Positions 46,772 through 56,666 of a DNA stretch of 64,000 bases are shown here, piece after piece (positions within the stretch are counted from its first letter, which is position 1; each line of letters starts with the position of its first letter). Source of the stretch: Methylibium petroleiphilum PM1 (GTDB taxonomy: Bacteria > Pseudomonadota > Gammaproteobacteria > Burkholderiales > Burkholderiaceae_C); contig NC_008825.1 in assembly GCF_000015725.1 (NCBI RefSeq), positions 3,100,001 through 3,164,000 of the forward strand, in the 5' to 3' direction. The translations under genes were made by a program, and so were the position numbers. A model generated the notes under the pieces. It was not told the origin of the DNA. It worked only from the letters and a program-made list of their open reading frames with translations, and made no database searches.

Positions 46772-48804
46772 CACCGCCGGCGGCGCGAAGGCAAAGCCCA
46801 TCGCGTCGCGGAACTGCGAGAAGGCCTTCATCGCCCGCGCCGCCACCGCCTTCACGGTGTGGTCGGCGCCGGGGCGCTCGCTCCAGTCCTTCATGCGGAT
46901 GAAGCCGAGTCCGACGTTCTGGCCATTACCACCGAAGCTGAAACCGGCCACGGTGAACAGACCCTGCACCGAGTCCTTCTCGGTCTCGAGGAAGTGGTGC
47001 TCGACCTGGCGCAGCACCTTCAGCGTGCGCTCCTGCGTGGCGCCGGCCGGCAGCTGGATCTGGGTGAACAGGATGCCCTGGTCCTCGTCGGGCAGGAAGG
47101 CGGTGGGCAGGCGCGTGAACAGCCACGCCACCGCCAGCAGCAGCACCCCGTAGATCAGCAGGTAGCGCAGGCTGCGGCCGAGCATGCGACCGACGATGCC
47201 CTGGTAGCCCTTGCTGCTGCGGTCGAACATGCGGTTGAAGGCGCCGAAGAAGCCGGTCGTCTTGCCGTGGTCGCCCTGCGGGATCGGCTTGAGCAGCGTC
47301 GCGCACAGCGCCGGCGTGAGCACCAGCGCCACCAGCACCGAGAGCACCATCGATGCGACGATGGTGATCGAGAACTGCCGGTAGATCACACCGGTCGAAC
47401 CGCCGAAGAAGGCCATCGGCAGGAACACCGCCGACAGCACCATCGCGATGCCGACCAGCGCGCCGGTGATCTGGCCCATCGATTTCTTGGTCGCCTCCTT
47501 CGGCGACAGGCCCTCCTCGCTCATGACCCGCTCGACGTTCTCGACCACGACGATCGCGTCGTCGACCAGCAGGCCGATCGCGAGCACCAGGCCGAACATC
47601 GTCAGCACGTTGATCGAGAAGCCGGCCACCGCCATCACGCCGAAGGTGCCGAGCAGCACCACCGGCACCGCGATCGTCGGGATCAGCGTGGCGCGGAAGT
47701 TCTGCAGGAACAGGTACATCACCAGGAACACCAGCACGATGGCCTCGGCCAGCGTCTTCACCACTTCCTCGATCGACAGCTTGATGAACGGCGTGGTGTC
47801 GTAGGCGACGATGGCGTCGAAGCCGGCGGGGAAGTAGGGCTTGAGCGCATCGATCCTGGCCTTCACCGCGTCGGCGGTGGCCAGCGCGTTGGCGCCGGCC
47901 GCGAGACGGATCGCCAGGCCCGCGGCGGGCTTGCCGTTGTAGAAGGACAGGCTGGTGTAGTTCTCGCCACCGAGCTCGACGCGCGCCACGTCCCGCAGGC
48001 GCACGGTCGCACCGCCGGCGGCGGTGCGCAGGATGATCTGCTCGAACTGCTCCGCGGTCTGCAGCCGGCTCTGCGCGGTGATGGTCGCGTTGATCTGCTG
48101 GCCCGGGGCCGCGGGCAGGCCGCCCAGCTGGCCGGCCGAGACCTGGGCGTTCTGGGCCCGCACCGCCGTCGCCACGTCGGCCGGCGTGAGCTTGTAGTTC
48201 AGCAGCTTGGCCGGGTCGAGCCAGATCCGCATCGCGTACTGCGCGCCGAACAGCGTGACCTCGCCGACGCCGGTCACGCGGCTCACCGTGTCCTGCACGT
48301 TGGCCGCCACGAAGTCGGCCAGGTCGGTGCGGGTCATGCTCGGGTCGTCGGAGACGAAGCCGACCACCATGATGAAGTTGCGCACCGACTTCGTGACCGT
48401 CAGACCCTGCTGCTGCACTTCCTGCGGCAGCTGCGCGGTGGCGAGCTGCAGCTTGTTCTGCACCTGCACCTGGGCGATGTCGGGGTTGGTGCCGGCCTGG
48501 AAGGTCAGCGTGATCTGCGCGGTGCCGGCGGCATCGCTGTTCGACGCGATGTAGCGCAGGCCGTCGAGGCCGGTCATGCGCTGCTCGATCACCTGCGTGA
48601 CGGTGTCCTCCAGCGTCTTGGCCGAGGCGCCCGGGTAGGTCGCCGTGACGGTGATCTGCGGCGGCGCGATGCTCGGGTACTGGTTGATCGGCAGGCTCAG
48701 GATCGAGAGTCCGCCGGCCAGCATGATGACCAGCGCGATCACCCACGCGAAGATCGGCCGTTCGATGAAAAAGCGAGCCATGGTGTGGTCCCCTGTCGCC
48801 GCGC

Positions 48805-50052
48805 TCAGGTGCCGCTGGCCGCCGCAGGGGCCGGCGTCGCAGCGGACGCCGCGGCGCCGGGCGCCGAAGCCGCGGGAGCCGGCGCCGAGGCGCCAGCGCC
48901 CGGCACCCGCTCCACCGCCTTCACCTGCGCGCCGGGGCGGGCCTTCTGCAGCCCCTCGAACACCACCTGGTCACCGGCCTTCAGACCCGCATCGACCAGC
49001 CATTCGTTGCCGACCGAGCGCGGCACCTGCACCGCGCGCTGCGCGACCTTGCCGTCGGCCCCGACCACCATCGCGATCGCGTTGCCGCGGTTGTCGCGCG
49101 CCACGGCCTGCTGCGGCACCAGGATCGCGTTCTCGCGCACGCCTTCCTCCAGCACCGCCCGCACGTACAGCCCCGGCAGCAGCAGTTGCTTGGGATTGGG
49201 AAAGGTCGCGCGCAGCGTCACCGAGTTGGTCTGCTCATCGACCGTCACATCGGAGAACTGCAGCTTGCCGCTCACCGGATACAGCGTGCCGTCGTCCAGC
49301 TTGAGTTTCACCGAGGCCTGGTTGGCCGCGTCGGTCTTCAGGCGTCCGGCGGCCAGTTCGCGGCGCAGTCTCAGCAACTCGGCGCTGGACTGCGTCACGT
49401 CGACGTAGATCGAGTCGAGCTGCTGCACCGTCGCCAGCGCCTGCGCCTGGTTGGCGGTCACCAGCGCGCCCGGGGTCACGCTGGACTTGCCGATGCGGCC
49501 GGAGATCGGCGCAGTGATGCGCGTGTAGGCGAGGTTGATGCGGGCGGTCTCGAGGGCAGCCTTGGCGGCGGCGACATCGGCCTCGGCCTGCAGGGCGGCC
49601 GCAATGGCTTCGTCGGCCGCCTGCTTGCTGACCGCGTCGATCTGCACCAGCTCCTTGTAGCGGTCGGACTTGGCTTGCGCCGCCACCACGTTGGCCTGGG
49701 CCCGGGCGAGCGTGGCCTGGGCGCTGCCGAAGGCCGCGCGGAAGGGCGCGGGATCGATCTGGTACAGCGTCTGGCCCTTGCGGACATCGCTGCCTTCGCG
49801 GAAGTCACGGGTCAGCACGATGCCGCCGACCTGCGGCCGGACCTCGGCCACCAGCAGCGCGGAGACACGGCCGGGCAACTCGTTCTGCAGCGACACGGTG
49901 CGCGGCTTGATGGTCAGCACACCCACCTCGGCCGGCGGCGGGGCAGCCGGCGCGTTGGCCGCGCCGCCGCGGCTGCAGGCCACCAGCAGGGCCGCCAGGG
50001 ACAGGACGGCCATCTGCGCCCCGTGGCGCATCGAAACTCGCGGGAAAACCAT
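48805..50052 (-). CDS. RND efflux periplasmic adaptor (MFP), lipoprotein
   Basis: A 415-residue AcrA/MexA-type adaptor. Signal peptide with lipobox (LAALLVAC, Cys at about 26), lipoyl halves around [21 protein letters not shown] and [19 protein letters not shown], a coiled-coil hairpin between them and a C-terminal Ala/Pro-rich tail. ATG 50052, with GAGGTG six bases upstream, is preferred over one at 50082. First gene of the efflux operon and intact, unlike the pump. Confidence 0.93.
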   Translation of the reverse strand: MVFPRVSMRHGAQMAVLSLAALLVACSRGGAANAPAAPPPAEVGVLTIKPRTVSLQNELPGRVSALLVAEVRPQVGGIVLTRDFREGSDVRKGQTLYQIDPAPFRAAFGSAQATLARAQANVVAAQAKSDRYKELVQIDAVSKQAADEAIAAALQAEADVAAAKAALETARINLAYTRITAPISGRIGKSSVTPGALVTANQAQALATVQQLDSIYVDVTQSSAELLRLRRELAAGRLKTDAANQASVKLKLDDGTLYPVSGKLQFSDVTVDEQTNSVTLRATFPNPKQLLLPGLYVRAVLEEGVRENAILVPQQAVARDNRGNAIAMVVGADGKVAQRAVQVPRSVGNEWLVDAGLKAGDQVVFEGLQKARPGAQVKAVERVPGAGASAPAPAASAPGAAASAATPAPAAASGT

Positions 50053-50120
50053 CTGGCACCTCGTCGGGTCGGGGCGCGCCACGGCAGCGACGGCTCCCAG
50101 ATTGATGATCAGAACGCTCT

Positions 50121-50136
50121 GAATAAACGTTCATTC
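50121..50136. promoter_or_regulatory. Candidate TetR operator upstream of the efflux operon
   Basis: GAATAAACGTTCATTC is a 16-bp palindrome with one mismatched pair, of the kind bound by TetR regulators of RND operons. It lies 69 bases ahead of the adaptor start. The distal tetR gene is the likely binder (inference). Confidence 0.6.
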
Positions 50137-50203
50137 TCACATCGGGAAAAGTCCTCTGCCACGGCTTGGGTATCTGCCAGCCACCGCCCGTGCCGACCGA
50201 GGG

Positions 50204-53200
50204 TCAGCGCCCGGGCGAGCCGTAGCCGCCGCCGCCGGGCGTCTCGATCACGAACACGTCGCCCGGCTCCATCGCCACCGATCCCAGCGGCCCGAGCTCC
50301 TCGATCGCGCCACGCCGGCCGTCCGTGCCGGGCGCGCGCTCGACCCGGTTGATCCCCAGCGCGCCGGCCTCGCCGCCGGCCAGCCCGAAGGCCGGCACGC
50401 GGCGGCCGTTGCTGAGGATGCTGGCCGTCATCGGCTCCAGGAAGCGCAGGCGCCGCACGCCGCCGTCGCCGCCCCGGTGACGGCCGGCACCGCCCGAACC
50501 GTGGCGGATGGCGTAGCTGTCCAGCCGCACCGGGAAGCGGAACTCCAGCACCTCCGGGTCGGTGAGCCGGGAGTTGGTCATGTGGGTCTGCACGACGGCC
50601 GTGCCGTCGAAGTCGGGGCCGGCGCCGCTGCCGCCGGCGACCGTCTCGTAGTACTGGTGGCGCTCGTTGCCGAAGGTGAAGTTGTTCATCGTGCACTGGC
50701 TGGCCGCCATCACGCCGAGCGCGCCGTAGAGCGCATTGGTCACGCACATCGAGGTCTCGACGTTGCCGGCCACCACCGCCGCCGGCGGCCGCGGGTTCAG
50801 CAGCGAGCCTTCGGGCACCACCACCCGCAGCGGCTTCAGGCAGCCGGCGTTGAGCGGGATGTCGTCGCCCACCAGCGTGCGGAAGACGTACAGCACCGCC
50901 GCCATCGTGACCGACTTCGGTGCGTTGAAGTTGCCGTCGTCCTGCTGGGGGCTGCTGCCGCTGAAGTCGATGCAGGCGCTGCGCGCGGTGGCATCGACGC
51001 TCACCTGCACCGCGATCTGCGCGCCGTTGTCGAGCGGCAGCGTGTAGCGGCCGTCGCCGATCGTCGCGGCCAGCGCCGTGACGACGCGGCGCACGCTCTC
51101 CTCGGCGTTGTCCTGCACGTGCTGCATGTAGGCCTGCACCGTCTCCAGGCCGACCTGCGCCACCAGCGCGCGCAGCTCCTGGGCGCCCTTCTCGTTGGCG
51201 GCGATCTGCGCCCGCAGGTCGGCGAGGTTCTGCGCCGGATTGCGCGCCGGGTGCGGCCCGGCGCCCAACACGGCCAGCAGTTCGGCCTCGCGCAGCCGCG
51301 GCGTGGCACCGCCCTCGACGAGCCGGAAATTGTCGAACAGCACGCCCTCGTCGTCGATGCGGCGCGAGAACGGCGGCATCGACCCCGGCGTGATGCCGCC
51401 GACATCGGCATGGTGGCCGCGCGAAGCCACGTAGAACAGCGGCCTTTCTCCCTCGCCCTCCGGGAGACGGCTGGAGTGAGGGGCCAGGAACACCGGCGTC
51501 ACCACCGTGATGTCCGGCAGGTGCGTGCCGCCGTGGTAGGGGTCGTTGAGCACGAACACGTCGCCCGGCAGCAGCCGAGGGTTGCGGGCGATCACGGTCT
51601 TGATCGACTCGCTCATCGAACCCAGGTGCACCGGCATGTGCGGTGCATTGGCGATCAGCTCGCCGGCAGCGTCGAACAGCGCGCAGGAGAAGTCGAGCCG
51701 CTCCTTGATGTTCACCGAGTGCGCGGTGTTCTGCAGCCGCAGGCCCATCTGCTCGGCGATGTTCATGAAGAGGTTGTTGAAGACCTCCAGGCGCACCGGG
51801 TCCACCGCGGTGCCGAGCGCGGTGCGCAGCGCGCGCGGTCGCACGCGCGCCAGCTCCAGCGCGCCCTGCGCCGTCACGCGGGCCTGCCAGCCCGGCTCGA
51901 CCACCGTCGTCGCGTTGCGCTCGGCGATGACGGCCGGCCCGTCGATGCGTGCGCCGGGCTGCAGCGCTTCGCGCCGGTACAGGCCGGCGTCCTGCCAGGC
52001 GGCGCCGGCCTCGCCGTCGGTCGCGCCGTGCAGGCGCACCGTGGCCAGCGGCGCCGCAATGTGATCGGCACCTTCGGCCGCAGCAGGCGTCGGCAGCGGC
52101 TCGCCGGCACCCACCGCCTCCACCGACACCGCCTCGATCACCAGCGCCCGGCCCGCCATCAGGAAGGCATAGCGCTGGCGGTAGGCAGCGTCGAAGCGCG
52201 CGCGCAGCGCCGCCTCGTCGCCGTCGGCCAGCACCAGCGCCGTGTCCGTGCCTTCGTAGCGCACATGCACGCGGCGCAGCACCTCGATGCGCGACGCAGC
52301 CACGCCCTGCGCCGCCAGCGCGGCCTCCGCCTCGGCCGCCAGCGCATCGAGCCGTTCGCCGGCGGCGGCCAGGCCTGCCGCATCGAGGCGGCGCTCGACC
52401 GCCGCCTCGCGCATCGCGGTCTGGTCGGCCAGACCCATGCCGTAGGCCGACAGCACACCGGCCAGCGGGTGGATGAAGACGCGCGTCATGCCCAGTGCGT
52501 CGGCGACCGCGCAGGCGTGCTGCCCGCCGGCGCCGCCGAAACACTGCAGCGTGTAGCCGCTCACGTCGTGGCCGCGCGCGACCGAGATGCGCTTGATCGC
52601 ATTGGCCATGTTGGCCACAGCGATCTGCAGCGCGCCGGCGGCCACGTCCTCCGGCAGCGTGGCACGGCCGGTCGCCACGGCGAGCTGCTGCGCCAGCGCG
52701 CCGAAGCGCTGCACCACGCCCTCGGCGTCGAGCGGCTCGTCGCCGCGCGGCCCGAACACCGCGGGGAAATATGCGGGCTGGATGCGCCCGAGCAGCAGGT
52801 TCGCGTCGGTGGTGGTCAACGGCCCACCGCGGCGGTAGCAGGCCGGGCCGGGATCGGCGCCGGCCGACTCAGGCCCGACGCGCAGCCGGCCGCCGTCGAA
52901 GCGCACGATCGAGCCGCCGCCCGCGGCCACCGTGTGAATGCTCATCATCGGCGCCCGCAGCCGCACGCCGGCCACCTGGGTCTCGAAGGCGCGCTCGAAC
53001 TCGCCTGCGTAATGCGACACGTCGGTCGAGGTGCCGCCCATGTCGAAGCCGATCACGCGCGTGTGGCCGGCTTCGAGTGCTGTGCGCACCATGCCGACGA
53101 TGCCGCCGGCCGGACCGGACAGCACCGCGTCCTTGCCCTGGAAGCTCTCGGCCTGCGCCAACCCGCCCGAGCTCTGCATGAAGTACAGCGGCACGCCGGG

Positions 53201-53893
53201 CATCTGCGCGGCCACGCGCTCGACATAGCGGCGCAGGATCGGCGACAGGTAGGCGTCGACCACGGTGGTGTCGCCACGCGACACGAACTTCATCAGCGGG
53301 CTGACCTCGTGCGACACCGACACCTGCGTGAAACCCAGCTCGCGCGCGATGCGCGCCGCCGCCGCCTCGTGCTGCGGGTAGCGGTAGCCGTGCAGGAAGA
53401 CGATGGCGCAGGCACGCAGGCCGGCGTCGTGGGCCGCCCACAGGCGCTCGCGCAGCGCGGCCTCGTCGAGCGGCTCGACCACCTCGCCGTGCGCGCCCAT
53501 GCGCTCGGCCGCCTCGACCACGCGCTGGTACAGCAGTTCGGGCAGCACGATGCGGCGGTCGAACAGCCGCGGCCGCGCCTGGTAGGCGATGCGCAGTGCG
53601 TCACGGAAACCGCGGGTCGTGACCAGCAGCGTCGGTTCGCCCTTGCGCTCCAGCAGCGCATTGGTCGCCACCGTGGTGCCCATCTTCACGCACTCGACCT
53701 GCGCGACGGGGATGGCCGCGCCGGCCGGCAGGCCCAGCAGGCGGCGGAGACCCTCGACCACCGCGTCGTCGTATTGCCCGGGGTTCTCGCTGAGCAGCTT
53801 GGCGGTGTGCAGGCGACCGTCGGGTGCGCGGCCGATCACGTCGGTGAAGGTGCCCCCCCGGTCGATCCAGAACTGCCACCGTCTTGCGTCCAT
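50204..53893 (-). CDS. Fused hydantoinase/5-oxoprolinase (HyuA-HyuB)
   Basis: A 1229-residue ATP-dependent enzyme. The N-terminal half is HyuA-like: [20 protein letters not shown] and the ATP-site [19 protein letters not shown]. The C-terminal half (from about 720) is HyuB-like: [32 protein letters not shown] and the late [19 protein letters not shown] region. A single fused chain of this length matches eukaryotic-type OXP1 5-oxoprolinase, which opens 5-oxoproline to glutamate. Given the ChaC-like enzyme elsewhere in the window, which makes 5-oxoproline from glutathione, the two may complete a gamma-glutamyl cycle. ATG 53893 preferred; 53917 also in frame. Confidence 0.88.
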   Translation of the reverse strand: MDARRWQFWIDRGGTFTDVIGRAPDGRLHTAKLLSENPGQYDDAVVEGLRRLLGLPAGAAIPVAQVECVKMGTTVATNALLERKGEPTLLVTTRGFRDALRIAYQARPRLFDRRIVLPELLYQRVVEAAERMGAHGEVVEPLDEAALRERLWAAHDAGLRACAIVFLHGYRYPQHEAAAARIARELGFTQVSVSHEVSPLMKFVSRGDTTVVDAYLSPILRRYVERVAAQMPGVPLYFMQSSGGLAQAESFQGKDAVLSGPAGGIVGMVRTALEAGHTRVIGFDMGGTSTDVSHYAGEFERAFETQVAGVRLRAPMMSIHTVAAGGGSIVRFDGGRLRVGPESAGADPGPACYRRGGPLTTTDANLLLGRIQPAYFPAVFGPRGDEPLDAEGVVQRFGALAQQLAVATGRATLPEDVAAGALQIAVANMANAIKRISVARGHDVSGYTLQCFGGAGGQHACAVADALGMTRVFIHPLAGVLSAYGMGLADQTAMREAAVERRLDAAGLAAAGERLDALAAEAEAALAAQGVAASRIEVLRRVHVRYEGTDTALVLADGDEAALRARFDAAYRQRYAFLMAGRALVIEAVSVEAVGAGEPLPTPAAAEGADHIAAPLATVRLHGATDGEAGAAWQDAGLYRREALQPGARIDGPAVIAERNATTVVEPGWQARVTAQGALELARVRPRALRTALGTAVDPVRLEVFNNLFMNIAEQMGLRLQNTAHSVNIKERLDFSCALFDAAGELIANAPHMPVHLGSMSESIKTVIARNPRLLPGDVFVLNDPYHGGTHLPDITVVTPVFLAPHSSRLPEGEGERPLFYVASRGHHADVGGITPGSMPPFSRRIDDEGVLFDNFRLVEGGATPRLREAELLAVLGAGPHPARNPAQNLADLRAQIAANEKGAQELRALVAQVGLETVQAYMQHVQDNAEESVRRVVTALAATIGDGRYTLPLDNGAQIAVQVSVDATARSACIDFSGSSPQQDDGNFNAPKSVTMAAVLYVFRTLVGDDIPLNAGCLKPLRVVVPEGSLLNPRPPAAVVAGNVETSMCVTNALYGALGVMAASQCTMNNFTFGNERHQYYETVAGGSGAGPDFDGTAVVQTHMTNSRLTDPEVLEFRFPVRLDSYAIRHGSGGAGRHRGGDGGVRRLRFLEPMTASILSNGRRVPAFGLAGGEAGALGINRVERAPGTDGRRGAIEELGPLGSVAMEPGDVFVIETPGGGGYGSPGR

Positions 53894-54090
53894 CGCCTCG
53901 CGTTCCCTCCAGGCCACCCCGGGCGCGTGCCGGTTCGCCGCGCCCTTCGGGGCATCCTACCGGCGAGCGGCAGATCTGCCGGCCGGAATGCCCGCTTTTC
54001 CGGCGTTCCCGCTCGCGGGGCCTCCTTACGATGCCAGGGCGACCATGCCTGTCGCCTGCCCTTGCCACACCGCCCCGCCGACCCAACGCC

Positions 54091-56616
54091 ATGACCGATC
54101 TCTCGCTGCCGCCGATGACGCCGCCCCGCAAGGCAGGTGCCACAGCGCCCGACAGCCAGCAGGACGCCGCGCGCGCCGGGGCCTTCAGCTGGCCCACGCC
54201 GCCGTTCGCCGGCTATCCGCAGGCGGGCGCGCCCGGACAGGCCGAGCCCTGCGCCATCGAGGGACTCAACGGCAAGCTCATCAGCGGCCGGCTGCTCAGC
54301 TTCTCGCCGGCGGACGAACTGGCGAGCGTGCAGATCCCCCCCGCACGCTCGACGATGCCGCTGAAGTTCGCGCGCTTCCGTTCGCTGATGCTGACGGAGC
54401 CGCTGGTCCCGACCGCACCACGCAGCGACGATCCGCACGCCGCCGTGCTGGCACACCGCCCGCGCAGCCGCTACAAGCTGGAGATGAAGTCCGGCGGCCC
54501 CATCGTCGGCGAGACCATCGGTCACGTCGAGACCGCCTTCGGTCTGTTCCTTTTCACGCCGCTCGACGACAGCGGGCGCGTCACGCGGCTGTTCGTTCCG
54601 AGCGAGGGCATCGCCTCGCGCGAGATCGGGCCGCGGCTCGGCGACCTGCTGGTCGAGAGCCAGGCCGCCACCGCCGAACAGGTGAACGAGGCCGCCCAGA
54701 TGCAGCAGAGCCTGCGCAAGCAGAAGCTCGGCGACATCCTGGTCACGCAACGCAGCGTCACCTCCGACCAGCTGCTCGAGGCCATCGTGCAGCAGAGCCG
54801 CATGCCGATGGTGCGCATCGGCGAGGCGCTGATCGCGCTGGGCATGATCGACCATCAGCAGCTCGACGAGGCGCTGGAGCAGCAGAAGGTGGACCGCGGC
54901 GTGCCGATCGGCGAGCTGCTGGTGCGCCTGGGCCGCGTGTCGCGCCAGGACCTGCAGACCGCGCTGGCGCGCAAGATGGGCTACCCCATCGTCGACGCCA
55001 GCAGCTTCCCGATCGAGGCCGACGCGCTGCGCAAGCTGCCCTTCCCGACCGCGCAGCGCCTCAACGCGCTGCCGCTGCTCCTGCGCGACACGACGCTGGT
55101 GGTGGCGGTGGAAGACCCGTCCAAGCGCGGCGCGCTCGACGAGATCGAGTTCGCCAGCCAGTGCAAGGTGGCCCCGGTGCTCGCGCGCCACCACGACATC
55201 CAGGCCACGCTGCACAGCGCCTACTCGCGCATCGGCGTCGAGATCGCCGGCCTGGCACTCGACGACGGGCCCGAGCCCGAGCCCGCGGACGCCGGCAAGC
55301 TGCTGGAGAGCCTGGAGCGCGAGGGCGCCGACCAGAACGCCCGCGAGAACGAGAAGCAGATCGAGCAGAGCGACAACTCGCTCGTGCGCCTGATCCACAC
55401 GATGATCATCGAGGCCTACACCCAGGGCGTCAGCGACATCCACATCGAGAACTACCCGGGCCGCGAGAAGCTGAAGATCCGCTTCCGCAAGGACGGCGTG
55501 CTCAAGCCCTACCTCGAGCTGCCGCACACCTACCGCAACGCGATCATCGGGCGCATCAAGATCATGTGCGACCTCGACATCTCCGAGCGCCGCAAGCCGC
55601 AGGACGGCAAGATCAACTTCGCCAAGTTCTCGGCCCAGCACAAGCTTGAGCTGCGCGTGGCCACGATCCCCACCAACAACGGCCTCGAGGACGTGGTGAT
55701 GCGGCTGCTGGCATCGGCCAAGCCGGTGCCGCTGGAGAAGCTAGGGTTCAGCGAGCGCCACCTGTCGCAACTCAAGACCGCGATGGAACGCCCCTACGGC
55801 CTCGTGCTGTGCGTCGGTCCCACCGGCTCGGGCAAGACCACCACGCTGCATTCGGCCATCAGCCACATCAACCAGCCGGAACGCAAGATCTGGACGGCGG
55901 AGGACCCGGTCGAGATCACCCAGGCCGGCCTGCGCCAGGTGCAGGTGAACCCGAAGATCGACTGGACCTTCGCGAAGGCGCTGCGCGCCTTCCTGCGCGC
56001 CGACCCGGACGTGATCATGGTCGGCGAGGTGCGCGACGGCGAGACGGCCCGCATCGCTGTCGAGGCCTCTCTGACCGGCCACCTGGTGCTGTCCACGCTG
56101 CACACCAACAGCGCGCCGGAGACCGTGACCCGCCTGCTCGACATGGGCATGGACCCGTTCAACTTCGCCGATTCGCTGCTGCTGGTGCTGGCACAGCGCC
56201 TCGTTCGGCGCCTGTGCACCGAATGCCGCGTGAGCCGCCCGATGACCGAGGCCGAGATCGAGGTGATGCTCGACGATCACCTGTTCGTGCAGCATCACGC
56301 CGACCCGGAGGCCGTGCGTGCCAGCGTCCGCGAGGGCTGGCTGGGTCGCTTCGGCCGCGACGGCCGACTGATGCACCACCACAGCCCCGGCTGCCCGGCC
56401 TGCGGCCACACCGGCTTCCGCGGCCGCTGCGGCATCCACGAGCTGATGCCGATGTCGCGCGAGCTGCGTCGCATGATCCAGACTGGCGCCCGCGCCGAGG
56501 AGCTGCAGCAGTTGGCCCTCAGCGAGGGGATGCTGACGCTGCGGCAGGACGGCATCGAGAAGGTGCTGCAGGGTCAGACCTCGATCGACGAGGTTCGCGC
56601 CACGAGCAATGTCTGA
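54091..56616 (+). CDS. Orphan GspE/PilB-family secretion ATPase with extended N-terminus
   Basis: An 841-residue AAA-type ATPase. Walker A GPTGSGKT at 576-583, Walker B near VIMVGEVRDGE (641-650 region), and the C-terminal zinc cysteines (CTECRVS ... CPACGHTGFRGRCG). Residues about 175-330 contain tandem MshEN-like modules (RLGDLLVESQAATAEQVNEAA; RIGEALIALGMIDHQQLDEAL; PIGELLVRLGRVSRQDLQTAL). The first 170 residues are an additional domain of unknown type. No other type II secretion or type IV pilus genes are adjacent, so it is an orphan motor that may respond to c-di-GMP through the MshEN modules (inference). Confidence 0.88.
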   Translation: MTDLSLPPMTPPRKAGATAPDSQQDAARAGAFSWPTPPFAGYPQAGAPGQAEPCAIEGLNGKLISGRLLSFSPADELASVQIPPARSTMPLKFARFRSLMLTEPLVPTAPRSDDPHAAVLAHRPRSRYKLEMKSGGPIVGETIGHVETAFGLFLFTPLDDSGRVTRLFVPSEGIASREIGPRLGDLLVESQAATAEQVNEAAQMQQSLRKQKLGDILVTQRSVTSDQLLEAIVQQSRMPMVRIGEALIALGMIDHQQLDEALEQQKVDRGVPIGELLVRLGRVSRQDLQTALARKMGYPIVDASSFPIEADALRKLPFPTAQRLNALPLLLRDTTLVVAVEDPSKRGALDEIEFASQCKVAPVLARHHDIQATLHSAYSRIGVEIAGLALDDGPEPEPADAGKLLESLEREGADQNARENEKQIEQSDNSLVRLIHTMIIEAYTQGVSDIHIENYPGREKLKIRFRKDGVLKPYLELPHTYRNAIIGRIKIMCDLDISERRKPQDGKINFAKFSAQHKLELRVATIPTNNGLEDVVMRLLASAKPVPLEKLGFSERHLSQLKTAMERPYGLVLCVGPTGSGKTTTLHSAISHINQPERKIWTAEDPVEITQAGLRQVQVNPKIDWTFAKALRAFLRADPDVIMVGEVRDGETARIAVEASLTGHLVLSTLHTNSAPETVTRLLDMGMDPFNFADSLLLVLAQRLVRRLCTECRVSRPMTEAEIEVMLDDHLFVQHHADPEAVRASVREGWLGRFGRDGRLMHHHSPGCPACGHTGFRGRCGIHELMPMSRELRRMIQTGARAEELQQLALSEGMLTLRQDGIEKVLQGQTSIDEVRATSNV

Positions 56617-56666
56617 GGTCCGTCCGGCACGGCATGCCGCCGCGCTGACAAGCCCGTCACCCCGGG

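Larger units (their letters stand above)
44418..48781 (-). pseudogene. RND efflux pump (HAE1/AcrB type), interrupted by an IS5-family element
   Basis: The N-terminal part (48781 to 46772) starts [18 protein letters not shown], includes the TM4 Asp pair ([16 protein letters not shown]) and reads to PPAVL; the C-terminal part (45557 to 44418) resumes at [14 protein letters not shown] and runs through the usual end [14 protein letters not shown]. The inserted element and one copy of CTAG removed, the frame joins exactly ([12 protein letters not shown]) to a protein of 1049 residues, the size of AcrB. The insertion truncates the pump inside the periplasmic porter region, so no complete pump can be made. 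No other defect is seen. Confidence 0.95.
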
